64,000 bases of DNA from Aphelocoma coerulescens (GCF_041296385.1 NC_091015.1:92736004-92800003); one strand, 5' to 3'; positions 38,501-51,464 are shown, numbered from the stretch's first letter. A program made the numbers and translations. The notes: generated by a model not told the origin, from the letters alone.

Positions 38501-38927
38501 TCTAATCCTTGATGCAATACAGAAATTATGCTGGGGATTGTAATAGGCTTTCTTTGTCTTCTCCTTACAGAACATCAGGTCTGGGTGAAAAGAATTATTA
38601 CAAAGTATGCTAGACTGTGTTAAATTAAGCCAGAAAGAGGAAAACTGTCTTCCTAGGTTCTCGTACTGCACTAGATGATCTTCCATGTATTATTTGTAGG
38701 CAATCTTTTATTGTGTGACGAATGCAGGAAAGGTAGCTTTGGAAAGCATAGGAAGCATCTCTTTCCAGTTGTACAGCATCCTGCATGTACAACCTAAATA
38801 ACAAATAACACTAAATAACACGATTCTGCCTCTGAGTGTTAGTGTGGCTCCAGTTTTAACTTTGAACTACAACCTTAACAGATTTGTGTTCCAGTTCTGT
38901 ATGTCTGTCTCAGTGGAGATGATGGAG

Positions 38928-39120
38928 TCATAGAGTCGTAGAATTTTTAAGGTTGGAAAAGGCCTCTAAATTAATTGAGTCCAATGGTTAACCCAGCACT
39001 GTCATGTTCAACATTTAACCTTATCCCCAAGAGCCACATTCACATGTTTTTTGGATATTTAAGTTTCCTTAAACTATCTCTACAAGGCGGTTTATAATTT
39101 AGTCACTGCTCTATCCCCAC
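38928..39120 (-). mobile_element. CR1 LINE 3' fragment
   Basis: The plus strand starts 'GTCATAGAGTCGTAGAATTTTTAAGGTTGGAA...', the reverse complement of the CR1 terminal ATTCTATGA-type repeat and the block before it. 'GGCCTCTAAATTAATTGAGTCCAA' and 'CCCAGCACTGTCATGTTC' follow. The match fades by about 39120. The copy is 5'-truncated to under 200 bp and noncoding. Confidence 0.82.
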
Positions 39121-42100
39121 TATGTTTCAAGATGGAGTGTACTTTTAGGACGTCTCAGGGTTACTATGCCTTCAGATTCTTTGCTGAATTTGGCAAAGAA
39201 CCACCCATTCTTCAGACAGGCATCATCTCTATCAAACACATCAGTTCTCACAATGATACACTCCAGATTTTTGAATAGCTCAAGCCAGCATCAGTAAGCA
39301 TCAGTGCCCTTTTCAGCATCTCCCACAGTCCTGATTTGATGTGCCAGACCCCCACAGGCCTTCTGGTTTTTTGTGAACTATTTCAGCAGCCAGAAGGATG
39401 ACACTGGTTCTGAGGGGAATGAAAACCCAACATGAATATGCAATTTCAGAGCCTGTAGAACATTTTGGATCTGCTTCTGAGGTTGTCATGTTTTATGGTG
39501 ACAATACTGTTATGTTCAACGATAAGAAACTGGTACAGGATTGCTGCTTTTCTTCAGGTACAGGAGAACATCCTTTGGCAAAATGGGGATCTGAAATGAG
39601 TAACCTGGGACAGGGAACACCTCTGATAACTACAAAGAAGAAATGGTTAGACTTTCAGATTCTTGGATCAGATGGTGTCAAGAGTACATCTCAGATGTAT
39701 TTCTGACACCAAGCCTATGTCTTTACTTCTCCTTTGCCTGTTGCCACCTAAAGACAATATTCAAGGCTAAATTTAATTCCTGTAAGGGTGAAGTCACACC
39801 TTGCAACTTTGGTTTTAAGAGAACTCTTTCTTATTATGTTTACAGTGCTCACTCCTAGACTTGGAAAGTTCTGTTTGTATTAATATTTACAGATCCAAAG
39901 GAAAATCCATTTTCACACAGCCAAATCAATTTGCACCTTGACAAAATGCTCCATTAGAGCTCAGGCTCTGTCTGGGACCCCACTGAAAAATTTCTTCTGT
40001 CACAGCATTTACTTAGTACATCTTTGGAGCTGAATCCCAGTCTTTAAAGATCTGCATTTCTGTAGAGATATTCACTATGAACATGACTTGGTAGGATGAT
40101 GCTTCAGTTAGTGCTTCAATGAAGGACATCAAGATCCTGATACCTGAGCCTGGAGTTCTTTTAAACTATTATCTGTGTGGACATGGATGTCGGCAGTCAC
40201 TGGAAGAAAAATGAAAATTACATCCTAGGAACTGCAGTTTGCTCATAAATGGAGCATGTATATGTAAATGTTTTGAAGAGTTCTAGTTGTTGATAAGTAA
40301 CTTATTTTATGAAATATGGACTGCATCAAGGAATTTGAACAACATTGTATGTATATACCTTGACAGGGCCTGGAAAAAATCCTAGGGCTACAGCTTCTGG
40401 ATAGTGTTCAGGGGAGAAGTTTTGCAAATTTGTCTTTGCTTAAATGCATTCATTTGCAATTGCAGGAGTGGGGAGAAGGCAGATATGGGCCTCCGATGCT
40501 TTCTGATAGGACACTCTCTACATTTTTTTGTCTCACGTGTCGTTTTTGTATTTCTAAAACAGTGAGAGAAGTACATGTCCTCCTTTCAGTCCCCATTCCA
40601 GACTGGAAGTTTCTCCACTGGTACTCTCTCCCTGGATGGGTGCCTGGGCTGCTTTCTCCATTTCTTCAATAGCCCCATTAGTAGTGACTGGAAAGTTTAA
40701 AAAAAGTTTGAAAGAAAGGCTGAAAAAATCAAAGTTGTTTCAAAGTTAGTAAATAATATAATTAGGACATCATAAAACTGCATTATAAAGCTTAAATGAA
40801 GGTAAGATTGTTTTTCTATAATCTGCAAAGTTCTCTGGTTTTCAGGACTCTGTGATATGTTTTTTTATTCCTAATCAGTGTCATACGTCACCAAAATGTC
40901 TTAAAATTTTTATGATTACATATAGACATTGAGAAAAATGTCTAGTGACTGTAATTTGTGATAGAGTTAGAACTGTTGTATTGTATTGCAACTTTGCTCT
41001 AGGTTTTCCACCTGACTAGACTACAGAATTAAAGTGGGGACACGTATTAATTTTGAATTAAATCTTTATGGTGACCTTTGAGTCCACTTGAGTCAGAGAT
41101 GGATGAAACCCTTGGTACGTTTTGTACTAAGAGTATGTGCGGAAAATGTGTCCTTGGGAAGCTGTCGGAGAGGATCTTACTACTCATTCAGTTTTCTCAG
41201 GAGCTACAATAGGTCCCTCAAAACCAGGAAATGATGAGAAAATAAAGATTTGAATAAAAACACTGAGTTTCATATGAACCTTTCCTGCTTTAAGAAAGTT
41301 TGTCAGGTATAGGTTTGTCTGCTTTTAACTAACCATGGACTGTCAAGGTTGCTGTCAAGAGCCATCTTAAGACAGCAGTGATAGGGGTAAGTGTAGCTAA
41401 CCTAGCACTTGTTGAGACTGGAATTTAAGAAAGAATCTGAAGGAAGTGCTATTTACATGAAACTGCATGTTCTGTCCCACTAAAAAGAGTTTCTCTTTCC
41501 TGTTACTTATGCTCGCTAGGAAGAAATTTGCTTTGGTCTTGGAAATGGCTAGCATCTATCTTAAGCATCTAAGCCTCAAACCAATTTCTTCTTCCATCAC
41601 CTCTGACTTGGGCCTTTTTTGTCTGTTTGAAGATGATGGAGTTACCTTTATCTCGAATGTTTTATTTTATTATTTTTTCTTTCTATTTCTGACATAGCCC
41701 CTCCTCAGGATGTGTCTTGGAGCTTCACCTATGGCAAAGAACTTGCGTTCTTGTGACATCTGACTCTTTGCAGCTGGTATATTGACAGCTGGTCTTTTTC
41801 TGTCTTGAATTAACCTGGATTTTAGTTCCCTCAATTCAAATTCTCTACTGAGGACATGTTAGTGTCTACCATTGATTTAGTCTCTTGTCTCTTTGTGGTT
41901 TTGTTAACCATTAGGAAAAAAACAAAACAAACCAACAAAAAACCTCCCAACCTGTTGGCCTGAATCTCATCCTTATATTTCAAGAAATAATCTGCAAAGT
42001 TTTAGAAGCTTTGGGTTTTCTAGAACCATGGAAAGAGTTAGAAGGATTTCTTGATTCGAATCAAAGGTACAAATTTATTCATACCGACATATTTATAGAA

Positions 42101-45100
42101 AGGTCTAACCTTGAAGTTACATCTTCTCTTCAATGAAGAAATGCAACAGAAATAGAAGCACTGTGGTCATATGGTAAAATGCCTAGTCTTGTCTTCTCAC
42201 TGCAATTTCAGTCTGCTGACCTGAGTGCTAAGCAACCAACTAAATGGTGTCAATCACAATGCTGCCATCCTGCAGTTAGACAAAATGAATTTCTTCTATT
42301 TGCTCTGTTATATGCTGCATGGTTGGCATCAGTTATTTTCCTTCCTTTCTCTATAATTTTCTGGCATTCCGTGATGTTACAATAGGCAAATTTGCATAGC
42401 TAGTGAACAAAACCAGGATCTGCCTGCGCTCCACATTATTAGCAAGAATGTTAGTTTTGTACTTACTCTGGAATGTCTTGCACAGAAAGCAGTGCATTGT
42501 TGGAATTACATACGAGTGAATAATAGCTGAGACATATGTTTACACTGACTGTTTCTCTCGGCCCTGCTTTCTGTTGTACTTCAGGTAGTAACACTACTCC
42601 TGCTGCTATTCTGTTCTGCTAGTTGAACAATTGTCATAGTATTAAGTCTTGCAATGACTGCACTTAGAGTGACTTCTAGCTAAGAATAAATATTGTTGCG
42701 CCTTTTGAGTATAAAAATGTAAATGGCAGGATTCTATTCATATTTTAACTTGAGTTTTTGTGTAGAATTACTGTGTGAGAATAGTAACATAATTTTTCTT
42801 ATTTAGCCATTATATTAAAAACATATTTACATATAAATACTGAAGGATTTTTTTCCTTGTAGTAATCAACTTTGAAAGAAATAATAAACATTAATTTTAT
42901 TGATCTAATAATTTAAAAAATAGCTTCAATATGATTTTTGACACTTTCTCCATGTTATGCTAATCAAGGATGTTAGTGCACCTGATTTGGGTGAGTTTGA
43001 GCTTCTTACCAACTAGGGTGTGAGGGTCTTTTGTAGTATAAGCCTATACTACTTCACTGAGTCAATGCATTGTAACATCTTCAAAGGTTTTTTTGCTAGG
43101 TCCTTTGCACTTCATTTATTTTGTTTTCTTTGTAATACTAGTGGGTCACAGGTATTTTCTCTGGAAAATATGTAATTTTATATCATGGTTTCACAGGTTT
43201 TTCTACAGATTTATATCTGTGTCCCCTATCTTTGTAACATCAAGCATTTGTGGTTTGAGATTATGACTTTTAACTGGACTACCATAAGATATGAAATCAT
43301 GTAATAAGCAATCACTAATGAGTAGAAAACTGTTGACATTGACATGGAGTTTCATTTAGAAATATTCCTGTTCTCCATCTCTACAGCTACAGATTTGTGG
43401 GCAAAATTATTTCGGGTGAGATTTTGTGTAATGACATACTGTGAGTACAAGATTCCTCATTTAGACATCCTGTGTAGATAGGCACATTATGAAGTTAAAT
43501 ATTTAAGCGGTAATACTGAATGTGCCTCCACATAATTGCAGGTACCTGTAACATATGAGCGCAAAAGTAAAGGCAAAGCTTAAAAAAATCTTTATTCCTT
43601 TTCTTTCATAAAAAGCTGGAAACCAGTGTGCTCTCTTTTTTTTTCTTCTTCTTTTTTTTTTTTTTTTTTCCAAAATACGTACCGTGAAAATTAATTCAAA
43701 TTCTAAGCAAGAAACACCTCTCACCACATGAAGGTCTAGGCTAATGCCTCAGCAAAATGGATATAGAGGTTTTTTTTTTCCTGTAACAGTAATAAGATTT
43801 GCAGAGATGAAATTGTCAGGATAGCTATTAATACCCCAAATTAAGCCTTACTCATAATCTTCAGCATGCCGAAGATAGTTCTTGATATATCCTTTGAGAA
43901 ATCCATACAAAATGCTTTGAATTGTTCATGTCTGCTGAGTTGTAGCAAAGGTGCACACTTCTTACTCTCCCTCATTTTAGCTGGTTTTTGCCAGATGGAA
44001 ATTTTTGTAGCCCTGTGAATAAAAATGATATGTATATCTTAAGCTAATGCAATAAAATCCCATATTTGGGGTTTATTCACTTGTGTTAATTAGAAAGGCT
44101 CAATTCAGTCCATTTATTTGGGAGCTGCTGAAAAGGAGAAGTGGCAGCAACTGGCAAGTTTAATGTTGGAAAAAGAGAAATGGATGTACTGGGTTTATGG
44201 GCAGATTCACTTGGGACAGGAAAACCTGAGCTTTGTTTATTTTCCCAGTCAGTGTATGGGTTTTAGAGTAGCAAACTGAAGTAATTTGTGAGCATAATCA
44301 GCAGCACTCATTACTGGCTGCTAACTGATCTGAATTTTAACTTATAGAGGCATATGTGCATAGAGGTTTAGATATCAGCAAAGCTCGCCAGTAAAAAAGG
44401 ATCTATCTAAGAATGTTTCAGCATCTAGTATGGCTCACTGAGGCACCTAGTTCCCCTCTGCATATCTAGGTCAAAAATTCCTGTGGAAATTTTACCATTA
44501 ACTGCCTTCTACTTGATGTAAACAATTAAGTAGCCTTAATTTTCAATGGCAGTTATCATCTGTCTGTGTCTCACTCCCTCATGTATTAGAGATGGTCTGG
44601 ATGGTCCTGATAACATAAGATGTAGTTTAAATCTTTACTTGAAGTTCAAGTCAAATGTTAATTGGTGCTTGAATACTTCTGATTTAATTATTTGTTCCGC
44701 CATATCTCTTTCAAAACAGATGCTGCACTAAGAAATGCTATTCTTTTCTGTTTCTTATCTGGGCACATGATATACTTGAATTTTTAGAGGAACACCTTCC
44801 TTTGATACAATTCTGTCTCCGTTTCTAAGCCTAAATTTTATATGCTTCTGAAAAAGTATGAAAACCAGGCAAAAGCTTATGAGTTTGTGTTTTTCTTTAA
44901 TGTAGTATGGAAGAATAAACATACAGTGCTTGGAAGGGCATAATGTAAATACAGTGCAATTCAAATGGTGTTAACATTCAGCACCAGTTTATAGTTTCAG
45001 TACTGAATATCCTGAGTTCTAGAAATGTGTATGTGTCCATTTAGTGGCCAGCCTATGCAGGAAAACTTGCAGAACTAGGTCCTTTAACATTTCAAGGATC

Positions 45101-45999
45101 TCAAGATAGGAGTCAGATAAACTTGTACATTTCCAGACAATGTTAATGAAAATGTTAAATAATTCACACAAATCATTGCATAGAAAATACTTAGAATAGG
45201 TTTTGTGAAATTTATTTTCAGTTTTATAATATACCCACTGCCATTTTTTGAAAATTGTAATTTAAAATGCATAATTCAGTAATGCTTATAGGAGTTATTA
45301 CCGTGAATTAATACTTCAGCATTTTAGAATGTTCAGTATAAAACTTTAATGTCTTTGTTTTTATTAAAGTGGTTTCAGAAAAAACGTAATTTCCTTCTAT
45401 GTGACAGATCTTCACGTCTACTATTCTTAAAGAAGTAAATGAGTACGATGCCTTTTTGTGTGGAAAAAGTAAGTCATTCTTTAAGCCATCATCTGGCAAT
45501 GCCCTACTAATTTGAAAAGTATCACTAGTTCAAAAAGTCTTTGCACTTCCACGACAGGGTTTATTGTATGGGTCCGGAGTGGTGGGGGATTACTACCAGT
45601 GTGCACTGCATTTATTGCTGTCAACATAATTTCTACTCAGCACCTCTTGGAACTTAACTCTCATTTGCCCTAAGGTATGTAAGAAGTCATTCTAGTGGCA
45701 GTGGCTTGAAAATATCTTCAGTTTAATTGCTGAAATGCTCTTAAGCTGATTTGTGTCCACAGAGCAAGATGTAGAATCATGATGGTAAAATTAGCACAAC
45801 TCTCGGTTATAAACAAAGACTCAGGTGTAAGTATGTGCAGAAATTGCACCAATTCCTCCTGACTGTATTTAAAACACTGACAACCCCTGTGCAGAGACTT
45901 TGAAAGTATTATTTTAAGTTTCGGTGAATTAAAGATTTAGAAATAGAATTGGAATCTATTTAGAACAGAAATAAAACTAATTTAAGAAAAAAAGTCCAA
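39121..45999. other. Unique AT-rich sequence, no gene recognised
   Basis: No transposon identified. The plus-strand ORF at 39398-39706 (102 codons) reads as a plausible mixed-composition peptide, but I recognise no domain and see no splice or promoter context. A perfect 14-bp palindrome, TTGATTCGAATCAA, lies at 42051-42064. A poly-T/TTC tract lies at 43631-43670. An A-rich tract with CAAA units is at about 41915-41942. Confidence 0.5.
43631..43670. repeat. Poly-T tract with TTC interruptions
   Basis: The tract consists almost wholly of thymine with a few cytosines. On the minus strand it is a poly-A run that gives a lysine/arginine-rich stretch in the ORF at 43503-43727, which is therefore spurious. 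No retroposon body was recognised. Confidence 0.9.
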
Positions 46000-46576
46000 T
46001 CAATCAAAGCACCAAAGACCAACCACTTCCTGGGTTGTATCAGCATGAATATATCCAGCAGTTCCAGGGAAATGATCTTTTACCTCTTACACTCGTGAGA
46101 CTGTATCTGGAGTATGGTGTCAATTTTTGGGTTTCCCAAAATAAAGGATTGATGTATGGGAATGAGTCCATTGAAGGGCCATCAGGATTGCCAGGGAAGC
46201 GGAACACATGAAATATGAGGAGATGACTAGGTAAGGGAAGGCTTGGGAGAGATCTTCCTGTTCCTTCAACTGACTAACTGGAAAATATAGAGAAGATGGA
46301 GCCAGAGTCCTCTTAGTGGTGTGCAATGGTAGGATGATATGCAAAGGACAAAAGCTGAAAAATGGGAAACTCTAATTAGATATAGTTGTTTACCATTAAT
46401 GGTATTGTTTACCATGAATGGTATTACGTACAGGAACAGGTTGCCTGGAAGACTGTAGAATCTCCACTGTTTTCAGGGCTTGGTGGGTCACAGCCTGAGC
46501 AACCTCATCTGATGAGACCTGCTTTGAGCAAGTGTTTGGACTAGATATCTCAAGCCTGTATTATTCTGTGTTTCTA
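46000..46576 (+). mobile_element. CR1 LINE, 3' end including tail
   Basis: This is sense-strand CR1. It contains the 'CTCGTGAGACTGTATCTGGAGTATGGTGTCAATTTTTGGG' block (about 46093-46132), the 'CCATTGAAGGGCCATCAGGATTG' block, and 'CAGGAACAGGTTGCCTGGAAGAC' before the 3' UTR. It finishes with 'TTGGACTAGATATCTCAAGC' and a decayed terminal ATTCTGTG repeat ending at about 46576. Stops and indels break the end of ORF2. A small tandem duplication lies inside it at 46386-46423. The start is approximate. Confidence 0.87.
46386..46423. repeat. Tandem pair of a 19-bp palindromic unit
   Basis: TTGTTTACCATTAATGGTA (46386-46404) is followed directly by TTGTTTACCATGAATGGTA (46405-46423), with one difference. 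The first unit holds a perfect 14-bp palindrome, TACCATTAATGGTA (46391-46404). It sits inside the CR1 copy and is absent from the CR1 sequence I know, so it is probably a local duplication after insertion. Confidence 0.9.
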
Positions 46577-48934
46577 GGAAAACATGCTACTTAAAAACTA
46601 AATGAGCATGCATGCTGTGCTCTGCTTTGGCTTCACAGAATGATCTTAAAACCATTGTAATTTTCCGTGTACTTGGGATCTTCACTCACTCTTTTTTCCC
46701 CCAGTTTGTCAAGTTGGAAGATAATAAGAAAGTATTTCTAGGTTACTGAGCAAGAATTGAAAGTTGGAGGGCTTTCTGTCCACATTACACTCTGACAGCA
46801 TCCTTCATTTAGCAGCTGTGATTGCATGAACTTCCCAAACTGACCAAAGCAAGGAGCCATGTGAGCAGTGGGGAAGTAATTCAGAAAAAAAATGTCGAGT
46901 ATGGAATTTCCAAACTTTATTAACATAGCTTGTGTGATTCTTATGAAAAGCTGAATAGGTCCTGGAGACAAAGGGTAAATTGCAGGCATGAGAACTTCTC
47001 TTATGTATGGCCCAAACAATGGTGTATCAATGTCAAAAATATTTGGCCTCCTTGCAGATAGTGTCAGTCTAGAAGAACTGTAAGCAGTGAGAACAGGGGT
47101 GTAAATTCAGGCAACCAGCAAAGGGTACTGTCCCTTGCAGATACTTGCTGCATCTGCATTTCATATCTAGGATCCTAATTATAGGATCAAGATGGTTTAA
47201 GCATACTTAGTAAGTAGTTTTGTGTCACTAAAGATAGACTTTTAAAACTGTACAGTGACCCAGGGACCTTTCAGCCTCTCTGGCATCCACAGGAGATTTT
47301 AAGATTCAGAGTCTGACTTGTGCTTCCCCACCTTCTGTGGCTTCAGGCTGCCAGGCTGAGGCAAACATTACCATAACTGGGGGAAATCCCATTCCTCTCT
47401 GTGTTTCTTGTGCTGCCAAGAGCAACCCTGACCAAGGCTGTTCCACCAACACTGGCTGAACCTACTCCTGGTCTGTCTTTCACTGGTCCTTGCTGAGGTG
47501 ACATTGTCCTTCTGTTCCACAGCATGGGATCTCAGACCATCAGGGAAATACCACCTCTGCTCCAGTCTGTCCCTGTCATCTGAGTAGCTGGTTCTCCTGT
47601 TCTATTTCACACTTTGTCCCCAGTCATTTGATATAGATTCTCCTTGGCAATACTTACATCATTGACCAGGACTGGTGTGATTCTGTTTACTGCAAAGTGT
47701 TTTTGGCCTTCACCCAGCTCTAGACCATCCTGGAGTTTTACTATAAAGATGAATTATTCTCACTTTCTCTCTTTTTTTTTTTTTTCTTTTTTTTTCCCCT
47801 TCTTTTTATTTTTGGCCTTGTTTGAAGGAGAAATCCTCAACTGAAAACAGGAAATTCGCACATCATACATAGTGTTAGTTGCAGTACTGCTGTCACATTT
47901 ATGCAGACACTCTATCCTGGTCCTGCCCTCAAGACTCTACTCAAGTTCCTTGACCTTTGGACTTCTTTCCAAGCATGCACAGGAACTGCTAGTTTATGTT
48001 TTTTTGTTGGATGAACAACACTAGTTTGAAGATTTATTTTCTGAGCATTTCTAGAGCACTAAAGAAGACGCCTCAGCCGCATCTTGTAGAAGCAAATACC
48101 CACATAGACAGACATAGCATTTGTTAGGGACCTGGAACTCCTTGCCCATCAATGAGGAATCGCTGATCATGCCCCGAGGAAGACCCTTCATTCAGTTTTC
48201 TGAGGTAGACATGAGCAAGCATTTTCTCATTTAAGCTGTTAACTGCGCGCAGATGTACATTGAATGCTGTCTCACTGGTCACTTTTGAGGAGGTGGGGTG
48301 TACTGACATTATTAGAAGTGATAAATATGCCACATAAAAGCATGAAAAAGCTTTGGAAAGATTGGCGTTTCACTTAATAGTTTGATATATTTGATAATCA
48401 ACTGGTTTTTGATAGTATTTTATGCTCGGTTTATTTTCTTTTCCCTAATATTTTCCTGAGATCCAGGGCCACCTTTGTTTGAGGTAAGATGACATTAAAA
48501 AATTATCTGTGATCTTTTTAATTCTTCCAGACTTTTTTGGGAGTTGGTTTCCTGTTTGTTTTCATATCAGGACTGACGTAAGAATTTCTGCTCTAACAAG
48601 AAGGATGATATTATAACCAAGAAAAGAAAAAATAAAAGGGTGACAATATAATGTGTTTGAGCCTGTTTGTGGTGTAAGTTAAACCTTAATATTGCTGACC
48701 TTTATCTCACTGTAACAAAGGCAGAAAGCAGCAGACACTGTATGACTCATTTCACCTCCCAGAGCTTGACTGTGTTTCTCGCCATGCTGGCTTTCAGAAG
48801 GGAAGAGGGAACATTAACACTTTGCAGCACAAGCATTCTGCCCTTGATGCTGCAGTGATGTGCGGGGCAGGCAGGCTCTGTCTTGCAACAGATGTCACTT
48901 CACAGAGGTCCTGTCAATTGCATTGCTTATGTGA
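46577..48934. other. Unique sequence, no gene seen
   Basis: No gene or known transposon recognised. Moderately GC-richer sequence at about 47230-47740 has no identifiable features. A small hairpin, GATCCTA-ATTA-TAGGATC, lies at 47171-47188. A T-rich tract runs at 47764-47812. Confidence 0.5.
47764..47812. repeat. Poly-T/pyrimidine tract
   Basis: A near-continuous thymine run with scattered cytosines. No flanking retroposon was recognised. Confidence 0.9.
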
Positions 48935-48939
48935 CTAAT

Positions 48940-49804
48940 TGCTGTGGTTTAGGAATGGCATTCCCCAGTTTAGTGCTCCCACTAAGACTCTCCAAACCAC
49001 GCTCACTCGCCCTCTCCCTCTCCCCCCTGTGCTGGGATGGAGAGGAGAATCGAAGGCACAAAAGGCAAAGATCATGGGTTGAGATAAGAACAATTTACTG
49101 GAAACAGCAACGAGATAAGAAAACAAACAGTAACAGCAAAAATATTAATAACAAAAATTGTCCAAGGGAGAGGTGAGTGATTCACATTCAAAATTCTCAG
49201 GATTGGGTTTACCCCACTGTTGTAACCGCTGGACTCTGCCTAGCAGGCTGCTGCTCCCTGAGAGCTCAGCGAGGGTTTCCCAGGGCCATGCCATCAGTCG
49301 CATCCCAGAGTCCATTTGGGACAGCCCCGCGATCTGGCTCCGGCAGCCAGCAGCGTTACAATGCAGTGGTGGTAAAGAAGGCAGAGAAGGGTCTCTCATG
49401 AGGGTTTGAGATGGCTTTAATCACATCTCGTCCCCACAATGTTCAGACATAATGAGACAGCTTGGTCCGGGTGAGGGGTGGTTTTGTCAGGGGCCCAGGG
49501 GCGGTCCCTGGGCGGGCTCGGGGTACAGGAGCAAATAGGGAGAAACCGCGGGAGGGGCCAAGGCCAGGGAGGGAAGAGGGGGAACATGTGAAATAGGAAA
49601 AGCAATGGATTAAGAGATTCCCACACCCCACTTCTGTCTCTATCATGTTTACTCGACCAGAACGAGCCCCTTCTCCCCAGAAGAGACTCTCTTCCCTACG
49701 TCCTTGGCAATGGCATGATGTAGTATAAAATAACCTCAGGGTCCTGGCCATGCCCCCTCCTGCCTACTGCAAAAATTAAACATGTCCTGGCGAGAACCAT
49801 GACA
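48940..49804 (-). mobile_element. Solo LTR of an endogenous retrovirus, 865 bp
   Basis: On the minus strand the element starts TGTCATGGTTCTCGCCAGGA and ends CCTAAACCACAGCA, giving TG...CA ends. The flanking pentamers CTAAT (48935-48939) and CCAAT (49805-49809) agree at four of five positions, as expected for an aged target duplication. The block 'GGGTTGAGATAAGAACAATTTACTGG' at about 49076-49101 (plus-strand view) recurs in bird LTRs. It marks the polyadenylation region, here with AGTAAA in place of AATAAA. GC-rich sequence fills about 49200-49600. No internal retroviral sequence is attached, so it is read as a solo LTR. Confidence 0.83.
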
Positions 49805-51464
49805 CCAATTTAACAGTAAGTTTTGATAAGAGCAGGAAAAATTGCTGCTGGCAACAATGAGCTTGAAAGATCACAGGGAATTTTTCTTTGAGTTTCTTCC
49901 TATACCCAAGATTCGAGCAGCAGAAAAGAGATGCTTAGTCATATGTCAGAGGGTGCTGTATTTTAAAATCAGTCCCTGATTGCTCCTTTCTTTTTTCTTT
50001 TTGTTGCAGAAATCCATAATAATGAAGGAAATGATAGAATTTATCTTTCTTTAATCAGCATATTTATTCATGTACTCCCGAAATAGGCTTTAAGTTTTCT
50101 TCAAGCTTAGGTTTGAATCATTTCACCAGCAGCGTGTCAAAGCATCACCAGTAAGAGATGTGAAGCTAAAAACCCAAGGCACTGCAAGCTTAAAGGAAAG
50201 AAAGGAAATTCCAGTAATTTTGTTGGCAATGTCTAGAAATTTCTACTTTCCCTTTCCTCTGCAAAATGTATTCAGAGAAATGCTCCTGAAACTGAGTGCT
50301 TCACAGAATGTGTTTAGTTGCTATTGGAAGAGATTTGCATTTTTTAACTGGCCAGTGCAACTGCAGTCACTCTATCATATGCATTTGTTAACAATTCTTC
50401 AGCTTAAATAATAAAAGATTCAAACTTGGTTTTGTCAGTTTTATCCTAATAATATTTTCTTTCTTTCTTTTTTTCCTACAGGTTTTTTTTTTTTTTTTCC
50501 AAAGACTATAAGAGAACTTTTGTTTGTCTATTTGTTTGCTTTTGCTTTTATTTATTTTTCCCTGGAAGATGAAGATGAACAGTGAATTAGGAATACAGAT
50601 TCTACTTAATTTTGACTACTCAGTCAAAGGCTCCTTCTTGCAGGCTTTGGACTAAAGCCTAACCATAATCTAATCACATCCCAGTTCTTGAGCCAGGTTA
50701 TTGAATCTGGCTCTGTGACATTGTCATGTTTAAGCTGATCTATCCAGAGCTGTGGCTGAATCCAGATCTGTATTCTTGCAATATATCTAGATGAAGTTTA
50801 TTATTCCAGTACCTAGTATAACAGGTGCTTGAGGCTTAAATAAAAGAATGAGCTACCCTTACTTTGTTCTTGAGAAAAAGGCTAAAATACTTTCTCAAAA
50901 GTTTCTAAGCGTTTAAGATTTAAACAAATTTGAGGTTAGGTATCTGGCAGGGATATTGAAGCTGTGATTGCACTTAAGTTTTACCATCTCATTTTTGTTG
51001 AACTTGTTTGTCTTTCTTAAAAATTGCCCCAGGCATTTTTACCAAAAAGACATAATTAATTTATGTGTATTTTTTATTATACTGTTTTATTATACTAAGC
51101 AGTGAGGAAAGTAGAAAATATTTGCCAGTTTTGGAATTCCATGAAGTAATACAGCTTTTAAAAGTCCATCTTGACCTTTAAAGTAATGGAAGAATGCTTC
51201 TCTCCCCTTCCCACCATGAAGTTACTTTACTATGGAGGTAAAAATGTCTGTAATACAAAGGGAAATTGGAACAGTATCAGAGATGGAATCTGTGTGAAAA
51301 TACCTGTGATTTTCTCCCTTCTGGTATTCTCAAAGCTCTTTATTTCATGATGAAGGAAATTACTGAATGTGAAAATTGGGAGGGATTCTGTAAGGGATCT
51401 CAGCTTTGGAAGCAAATAATATTATTTTATCTTATTTCTAAATTACTAACAGTTTATTACCATT

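Larger units (their letters stand above)
25115..38927. other. Long AT-rich stretch, nearly free of repeats and without genes
   Basis: I recognise no CR1, LTR or exon across nearly 14 kb. The DNA is strongly AT-rich, especially 27.8-30.4 kb, and ORFs are short with no family resemblance. T-rich tracts lie at about 35501-35538 and 36594-36618. The scarcity of transposons beside the crowded 6-25 kb region could mean purging, age beyond recognition, or constraint. A motif cluster and a CA/TG-rich tract are listed separately. Confidence 0.5.

Noticed and set aside
42051..42064. Perfect palindrome TTGATTCGAATCAA as a functional site or tRNA B-box
   Set aside because: The GATTCGAATC core recalls a T-arm, but no matching A-box, acceptor stem or terminator is seen nearby. 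A 14-bp palindrome can occur by chance.
43503..43727. Minus-strand ORF with a basic lysine/arginine stretch
   Set aside because: The basic stretch is the translation of the poly-T/TTC tract at 43631-43670.
47171..47188. Hairpin GATCCTA-ATTA-TAGGATC as a terminator or RNA element
   Set aside because: The stem is only 7 bp with no surrounding RNA gene, and intrinsic terminators are not relevant in a vertebrate genome.
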